Assembly: GCA_039029935.1 (NCBI GenBank)
Contig: JBCCFC010000578.1
Span: 1-8,416, forward strand
Direction: 5' to 3'
DNA from: G039029935 sp039029935
GTDB taxonomy: Bacteria > Chloroflexota > Anaerolineae > Caldilineales > Caldilineaceae
Length of the DNA: 8,416 bases
The notes under the pieces were generated by a model that searched no databases, had not been told where the DNA came from, and worked only from the letters and a program-made list of their open reading frames with translations. Every line of letters starts with the position of its first letter. Position 1 is the stretch's first letter. Below, in pieces: positions 6,701 to 8,416 of this stretch. Made by a program: the position numbers and the translations under genes.

Positions 6701-8072
6701 TCTGCACCCAACCCGGTTGCCACTCTTCACGCACACGGTAAAGCCCCGGTTCCATGTCGGCAAATTCATAGGCCCCATTGACATCGGTGGTCGCTGTGTG
6801 AACCGTGCCATCAGCATGAATCGCCACAATCGTCCAACCTTCTAGCCCTGGCTCACCCGCATCACGGGCACCATTACCATTCAAATCATGGTATTTGATG
6901 CCCTGAATAATACCCTTGGTCGATGACTCGTCAATGTGTAGCGACCCATTACAGACGGTGTATGGCTGAGGCGGAACGCCTGTACCGCCCCAAGGTGCGC
7001 CCGTATTGACCGTTGCAAAGGGTGTGGGGGCGGTGGGTGGTAGATAAAATTCAACATCGGTGTTGGCTGGCAAGTTATAGAGGACATTGGTGGTCTGTGT
7101 CAAGTTGAGATTGCGAACACGCACGGGCGACAGCAGCACAGCCCTGACCTGAATCGGTGTGTTGAGTGCTAGATATACGGGGTCAACCGTCAGTCGGATA
7201 CAGGCTGGCTCTTGCTTCTCAACATCAAAATTCCACACCGAGAAGTGGCTGACCTGACCGACATAGCGACCATCCTGTAGCGTCGCACGTCCCTCTTGAA
7301 TCCACAGACCCAGTTCGGCATTATAGGACCATAGTGGCACAGTTGACACTGCTTCAATGCCGTCGACAAGCGGAATCGAAATCTGCGCAGTGGCATTGTC
7401 AGCCAAGTTATAGATATTGCCGTCAGCGTCAATAAACTCAGCGTAGAACGCACCATACGTCTCCAGCGCGACCAGTTCGCCAGCCGCGTTAAGACCGCTC
7501 ATGTCACCGACCATCGCCTCTTCGAGGATATTATAGCTGTAGAAAAGCAGTTGTAGCGGAACCCTCGCCGGATTGCCGTTTTCATCCACCAGTTCATTGG
7601 CATTGATGTCAATCCGTGCGCCATTGCGGTTTTCCAACGACACCATGCCGTTGGCATCGATGCCGACCAAATCAATGCGTTGTGCCTCCTTGAGCTGAAT
7701 GTTGAGTGACTCAATGGCAACACCGACATGGATGTGCGAAAATGGCACATAGCCAAACTTATTGACATTGATGACATAACGGCTGTCCGCCGCAAGCGGC
7801 ACATCAACCTCAAATGTACCATCATCATTGGCTTGGACAGAGTGCCCGTTGATGCTGACAGTGGCGTCGAGTGGATTGCCCACCTCATCGACAACCGTGC
7901 CTGCCCACAACGGGTCTTGGGCGAGGAGAGAGGTGGGGTTAAAGAGATTCATGCCCATCGCCAACAACAGCGACAGGGCAACCAATAGGGCTGGGCTGAG
8001 TGGACTGGTACGCCGTTGGTTTGGCGCAGCCCCATCCCCAGCATCATTTTGTTGATGCGTGTATCGTTTCAT
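774..8072 (-). CDS. Giant secreted multidomain protein with cohesin, dockerin, LamG and SdrD-B-like repeats (2432 aa)
   Basis: I recognise the modules but not a named gene. Order by residue: basic N-terminus and hydrophobic segment 27-46 (signal peptide); carboxypeptidase-regulatory-like beta domain about 55-130; a region about 136-285 ending in HFSVWNF; SdrD-B-like repeat 387-482; unassigned region 483-671; LamG 672-894; eight SdrD-B-like repeats 906-1718; Ig-like beta region 1719-1955; cohesin 1957-2098; regulatory-like beta domain about 2102-2178; dockerin 2179-2236; cohesin 2271-2414; tail LYLPLIAR. It should act outside the cell as an elongated Ca2+-stabilised adhesin or scaffold; this role is inference. 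There is no LPxTG motif, C-terminal membrane helix or S-layer homology domain, so its attachment is unclear. The ATG at 8070-8072 is supported by AAGGAG nine bases upstream and the signal peptide directly after it. It ends in TAG, and no frameshift interrupts the 7.3 kb. No other gene is visible beside it. Confidence 0.96.
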   Translation of the reverse strand: MKRYTHQQNDAGDGAAPNQRRTSPLSPALLVALSLLLAMGMNLFNPTSLLAQDPLWAGTVVDEVGNPLDATVSINGHSVQANDDGTFEVDVPLAADSRYVINVNKFGYVPFSHIHVGVAIESLNIQLKEAQRIDLVGIDANGMVSLENRNGARIDINANELVDENGNPARVPLQLLFYSYNILEEAMVGDMSGLNAAGELVALETYGAFYAEFIDADGNIYNLADNATAQISIPLVDGIEAVSTVPLWSYNAELGLWIQEGRATLQDGRYVGQVSHFSVWNFDVEKQEPACIRLTVDPVYLALNTPIQVRAVLLSPVRVRNLNLTQTTNVLYNLPANTDVEFYLPPTAPTPFATVNTGAPWGGTGVPPQPYTVCNGSLHIDESSTKGIIQGIKYHDLNGNGARDAGEPGLEGWTIVAIHADGTVHTATTDVNGAYEFADMEPGLYRVREEWQPGWVQTEPEGVYHHFSLAAGETVEGIDFGNTKPCDNPETDSCIAGVNDDFDLSNGVESSTPSAALLAEAASRGWPVLTQFDVTIINRFFLHTFGASSTDTCLSGDCVITNARFVTQLKAGPSSLVSNDTIGFMQNGAIIWSARISSLPGVGGSWTPGDMATISLDLANLPPNALGVTNILAALQDGDLDVFVQDDTAVDTMELHTEKCCGEDCINPPDDMSAWWPLDEVTGSIAADIAGFSDDGTHVNGPTPIVGMVSNALRFNGQNYVEAATSPELNVGEGDFSIDAWVRTHDANGVKIIVDKRYEDGVADTQGYSLFLVNGRVGFQMADGSGSWACSSDPVSSSCTNYISSASVADGEWHLVAVTVDRDQTDGGKIYVDGSLVHTFNPTIRANSLDNRRPLRIASRSSSRTGLFRGDIDEVELFKRALTADEVVGIYRAGSEGKCKDDTRKGQIHGMKFHDVNGNGVKDVGESGLPGWTIVIENAVGGVMNAVTDVNGEYWFMGLPADTYTLTEVLQPGWIQTFPATGVHAMSLLNGAVANGVDFGNTREPGGGEIYGIKFHDLNGNGVQDPGEPVIPGWTIHLYGPNGNIIATTTTDADGVYCFMDLDPGFYIVREEMPDGWTHTFPDAGFYEVQLGNGQVIEGLDFGNQREPGGSIYGIKFYDRNGNGVQDADEPVIPGWTINLYDENGDIIATTTTDENGVYCFMGLPAGFYVVGEEVPDGWEQTFPTSEVYEVQLDSGQVIEGLDFGNRRVPDGGSIYGVKFEDLNGNGEWDDGEPVIPGWPIYLYDAAGNIIAETKTDENGVYCFMNLPPGLYIVGEEHPVGWVQTFPDTEVHEVQLGNGQVIEGLNFGNMREPDGGEIYGVKFNDLNGNGAWDSDEPPIEGWIITLYDAAGNLIGETKTDENGVYCFMDLPPGLYTVAEEQVAGWIQTSPSTEVYEVQVGNGQVIEDLNFGNMEDPDGGSIYGVKFHDLNGNGEQDSDEPVIPGWPIYLYDAAGNLIGKTVTDENGVYCFMNLPPGPYIVEEGMQDGWVQTFPDSGVHQVDLEPGQQVDGLNFGNMRAPGSIHGVKFHDLNGNGVWDSNEPTLPNWTINLYDAAGNVIATTTTDEDGVYCFMGLSPGFYVVGEEQQQGWVQTVPASEVYQVQLGSGQVIEGLHFGNRRESDGGEIHGMKFDDLNGNGVKDPDEPGLAGWTILLVNSAGEVLSATTDADGNYWFIGLPAGVYTVVEVIQPGWTQTYPLLGGHVITVGDGDVIEGIDFGNLRKDGEWCHVGWDINVFNDDVNTVEVGMNIVNNSGANATYTVNVVGSPGFTINGFTTTPPAPIAVPDGGIQYVMVFMSPLPTFTGPSGLYHVIVTNDATGQSFGCSAQLWQSDLLGVAPLGGVLIQDLPPLIPQELVFELHNQGNQDLLVPIEIVDMFGLPGQELPLIRLDGLPPGEPVLREVLVPAGEIVEVPVMVELLETVPNSMGDIILFADVDGDSAPEAASSIIVVPAVHDQPMVYISPESGTVNVSDRYTANVQIDNVVNLYGLQIELAFDPALVGIVDPFEFLPGIQILPGDFLPPEVTIQNIVDMDNGLINYAISLEGVQPGVSGSGLLAQVVFEGLISGTTPISLTHVVLSDPDSQSIAHTTRDGQLTVEEVDPLIDIRGRVILERRDSNAGAQVCIGDQCILTEADGLFAFENMLPEGTVHVSHPSYLRASYDYVGTPGSGLTLPIVTLLGGDINQDDDIDIIDGVLIGLAWNSTPSDSHWSPNADINDDGVVNVQDRVAVAFNWLQSAPGPWDDVVASGQSLFNLGIYRPASLLISDASAAQLTLSPAQTTIDVLGEATEVDIAVEDVTNLYGFSIELSFDPTSIQVKDINPIEDGTQIRVGEFLDVLNQQVLVNRVDNDAGTIELAVTQTHPTTAKEGSGVLGTIEFEGIANGQSSIQFSSIQLVDDVASAFAPNETVESSIQVGVPTQTQDSLLYLPLIAR
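777..800 (-). other. C-terminal LYLPLIAR tail (residues 2425-2432)
   Basis: After a polar linker (PTQTQDS) the protein ends in LYLPLIAR immediately before TAG. I recall similar '(V/L)YLPL(I/V)xR' endings on many secreted proteins of Chloroflexota. If so, it could be a sorting or anchoring tail. Its presence exactly at the stop supports an intact C-terminus. Confidence 0.55.
831..1262 (-). other. Cohesin domain 2 (residues 2271-2414)
   Basis: It follows the same plan as the first cohesin: LTLSPAQTTIDVLG, VDIAVEDVTNLYGFSIELS, FDPTSIQVKD, then a GTIELAVTQTHP strand and GSGVLGTIEFEGI. It shares NLYG and FDP with cohesin 1 but has diverged elsewhere, so the pair is not a recent duplication. The short motif SSIQ occurs three times in its last 35 residues. 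Confidence 0.83.
1365..1538 (-). other. Dockerin-type domain (residues 2179-2236)
   Basis: Two Ca2+-binding loops are visible: GDINQDDDIDIIDGVLIGLAW, with acidic or amide side chains at loop positions 1, 3, 5, 9 and 12, and ADINDDGVVNVQDRVAVAFNW about 33 residues later. Each is followed by a short helix, as in duplicated F-hand dockerins. A beta domain containing CIGDQC precedes it. The dockerin lies between two cohesins of the same chain, which is uncommon. Confidence 0.87.
1779..2204 (-). other. Cohesin domain 1 (residues 1957-2098)
   Basis: The cohesin pattern is clear: a strand VYISPESGTVNVSD, then TANVQIDNVVNLYGLQIELA, FDPALVGIVD, a central NGLINYAISLEG strand, and GSGLLAQVVFEGL before the last strands. 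Cohesins bind dockerins in cellulosomes and also occur in many non-cellulolytic bacteria. The preferred partner cannot be read from sequence. Confidence 0.85.
2208..2918 (-). other. Ig-like beta-rich linker region (residues 1719-1955)
   Basis: Two apparent beta-sandwich units follow the stalk. The first runs from EWCHVGWDINVFNDDVN to SFGCSAQLW and has a Cys near each end that could form a disulfide. The second carries a LVFELHNQGNQDLLVPIEI strand pair followed by proline- and leucine-rich strands (DGLPPGEPVLREVLVPAGE). The composition fits Ig-like or NEW3-like extracellular domains. Family assignment is uncertain. Confidence 0.5.
2919..5357 (-). repeat. Eight tandem SdrD-B-like repeats, about 306 bp each (residues 906-1718)
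   Basis: Copies end at an FGN motif at residues 1001, 1104, 1206, 1309, 1412, 1515, 1616 and 1718, a period of 101-103 residues. The consensus is IYGVKFHDLNGNG-x-x-D-x-x-EP, then PGWTI-x-LYDAAGN-x-I, TTTDENGVYCFM, LPPG-x-Y-x-V-x-EE, GW-x-QTFP and QVIEGL-x-FGN. The acidic loop near each start is of the SdrD-B calcium-binding kind. Such repeats form rigid stalks in Gram-positive adhesins (Sdr family). Copies 2-7 read YCFM; the outer copies 1 and 8 read YWF and share Q-PGW. Near-identity at DNA level in several blocks makes this a likely site of copy-number change and of assembly error. Confidence 0.93.
5391..6059 (-). other. LamG/concanavalin-A-like domain (residues 672-894)
   Basis: The hallmarks of the family appear in order: WWPLDE start, ALRFNGQNYVEA, FSIDAWVRT, a GYSLFLVNGRVGFQM strand, DGEWHLVAVTVDR, KIYVDGSLV, and the closing FRGDIDEVELFKRALTADEV. 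Such domains commonly bind carbohydrate or protein ligands. A Cys pair (CSSDPVSSSC) sits in one loop. This is the likeliest ligand-binding head of the protein, by family knowledge rather than direct proof. Confidence 0.9.
6060..6626 (-). other. Unassigned extracellular region (residues 483-671)
   Basis: This mixed beta-rich stretch lies between the first SdrD-B-like repeat and LamG. It contains Cys clusters at its edges and middle (DSC, CLSGDC, CCGEDC), which are likely disulfides. The core includes QFDVTIINRFFLHTF and a GDLDVFVQDDTAVD strand. I cannot assign it to a family. The Cys-rich edges suggest an independently folded module. Confidence 0.5.
6627..6914 (-). other. Isolated SdrD-B-like repeat (residues 387-482)
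   Basis: It has the same plan as the main array: IKYHDLNGNGARDAGEPGL (a D-x-N-x-N-x-x-x-D-x-x-E Ca2+ loop), GWTI, TTDVNGAYEF, GLYRVREE, PGWVQTEP, then GIDFGN. It is separated from the other eight copies by about 420 residues holding the unassigned region and LamG. It reads AYEF where most array copies read VYCF, so it is the most divergent copy. Confidence 0.88.
7218..7667 (-). other. N-terminal head domain with GAFYAEF and HFSVWNF motifs (residues 136-285)
   Basis: This directly follows the carboxypeptidase-regulatory-like domain. Visible motifs are GAFYAEFIDADGN, a PLWSYNAELGLWIQEG strand pair and YVGQVSHFSVWNFD. The pattern resembles the region after the regulatory-like domain in CILP/FAM171-type proteins and in large bacterial surface proteins. 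This is a judgement from memory of the motif, and the function is unknown. Confidence 0.45.
7920..8072 (-). other. N-terminal signal segment (residues 1-51)
   Basis: A polar, basic N-region of about 25 residues ending NQRRTSP precedes a hydrophobic core (ALLVALSLLLAMGMNLF) and a polar stretch ending SLLA before QDPLWAG. Cleavage after Ala51 is plausible, giving Sec-dependent export. The N-region is long, so an uncleaved membrane anchor is the alternative. No lipobox cysteine is present. Confidence 0.8.
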
Positions 8073-8081
8073 CGCAAAATG

Positions 8082-8087
8082 CTCCTT
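8082..8087 (-). promoter_or_regulatory. Ribosome binding site of the giant gene
   Basis: AAGGAG lies nine nucleotides upstream of the ATG at 8070-8072. This fixes the start codon ahead of a signal peptide. No competing in-frame start has a comparable site. Confidence 0.82.
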
Positions 8088-8129
8088 ATGTTATATCGAT
8101 TGTTGAATGTGTAGAGTACGCTGTTCCTT

Positions 8130-8156
8130 TCTATACGATCTCAGACCGGCAAGTAA
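8130..8156 (-). promoter_or_regulatory. Weak sigma70-like promoter candidate
   Basis: TATAGA (8130-8135) could be a -10 box, with TTACTT (8151-8156) as a poor -35 at a short spacing of 15. An alternative pair further upstream is TATACA (8157-8162) with TTGTTT (8177-8182), spacing 14. Neither is convincing alone. The AT-rich block 8150-8192 between the repeat array and the gene is where a promoter would be expected. Confidence 0.25.
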
Positions 8157-8192
8157 TGTATATTCATATAGAGAAGAAACAAAGCGTATTTT

Positions 8193-8416
8193 AGCATTTC
8201 AGCATTTCAGCATTTCAGCATTTCAGCACTTCAGCATTTCAGCATTTCAGCACTTCAGCAGTTCAGCATTTCAGCGAGTCAGCATTTCAGCACTTCAGCA
8301 CTTCAGCACTTCAGCATTTCAGCACTTCAGGCTGACTGGCTGACAAGCTGACTGGCTGACTCGCTGACTGGCTGACTCGCTGACTGGCTGACAAGCTGAC
8401 TGGCTGACAAGCTGAC
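8193..8416. repeat. Array of 28 perfect-phase 8-bp tandem units in two opposed blocks
   Basis: From 8193 to the window end the sequence divides into 28 octamers with no phase slip. Units 1-17 (8193-8328) are AGCATTTC (nine copies), AGCACTTC (six), AGCAGTTC and AGCGAGTC. Units 18-28 (8329-8416) are NNGCTGAC: TGGCTGAC (five), AAGCTGAC (three), TCGCTGAC (two) and AGGCTGAC. The first block carries TCAGC every 8 bp and the second carries its complement GCTGA every 8 bp, so the blocks are inverted relative to each other. The array continues beyond the window. It has no spacers and is not a CRISPR. An 8-bp period breaks any reading frame's codon repeat, so coding is unlikely. Confidence 0.95.

Noticed and set aside
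8107..8343. Plus-strand frame with FQHFSISA-type peptide repeat
   Set aside because: It is a translation of the 8-bp satellite (24-bp period over three frames) with no ribosome binding site.
8193..8416. CRISPR array
   Set aside because: The units are 8 bp and contiguous with no spacers.

Overview
The window is dominated by one giant minus-strand gene (774-8072, 2432 codons) for a secreted, multidomain, Ca2+-binding surface or extracellular protein. It is flanked by non-coding DNA: a compact group II intron without an internal reading frame on the left, and a phase-perfect 8-bp tandem array on the right. Every long plus-strand reading frame inside 774-8072 is an antisense shadow of the giant gene.

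Organism. The protein combines cohesin, dockerin, LamG and SdrD-B-like modules. Its C-terminus ends in LYLPLIAR, a tail of the '(V/L)YLPL(I/V)xR' kind that I associate with exported proteins of Chloroflexota (Caldilinea/Anaerolineae-like bacteria). That attribution comes from memory and was not tested by a search. The abundant tandem repeats and the group II intron fit a large-genome environmental bacterium.

Layout, read in the direction of transcription (right to left). (1) 8193-8416: 28 consecutive 8-bp units. The first 17 and the last 11 share a TCAGC core in opposite orientations. (2) 8073-8192: leader with a weak promoter candidate and a good Shine-Dalgarno. (3) 774-8072: giant gene. Domain order is signal segment; carboxypeptidase-regulatory-like domain; a domain with a WxY...GxW...HFSVWNF pattern; one SdrD-B-like repeat; an unassigned Cys-containing region; a LamG/concanavalin-like domain; eight contiguous SdrD-B-like repeats; Ig-like beta region; cohesin; regulatory-like beta domain; dockerin; cohesin; LYLPLIAR tail. 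(4) 721-773: short 3' region with three 15-bp tandem units and an imperfect hairpin. (5) 1-720: a complete or nearly complete group II intron in the same orientation, with a GTGCG 5' end, a 34-nt domain V, and domain VI with a bulged branch A.

How the parts may work together (inference). The protein looks like a long extracellular fibre. The SdrD-B repeats form a Ca2+-stiffened stalk, LamG is a candidate ligand-binding module, and the cohesins and dockerin can recruit partners or self-assemble. The intron lies 53 nt past the stop codon in the sense direction, so read-through transcription of the giant gene would carry it and splicing would leave the protein unchanged.
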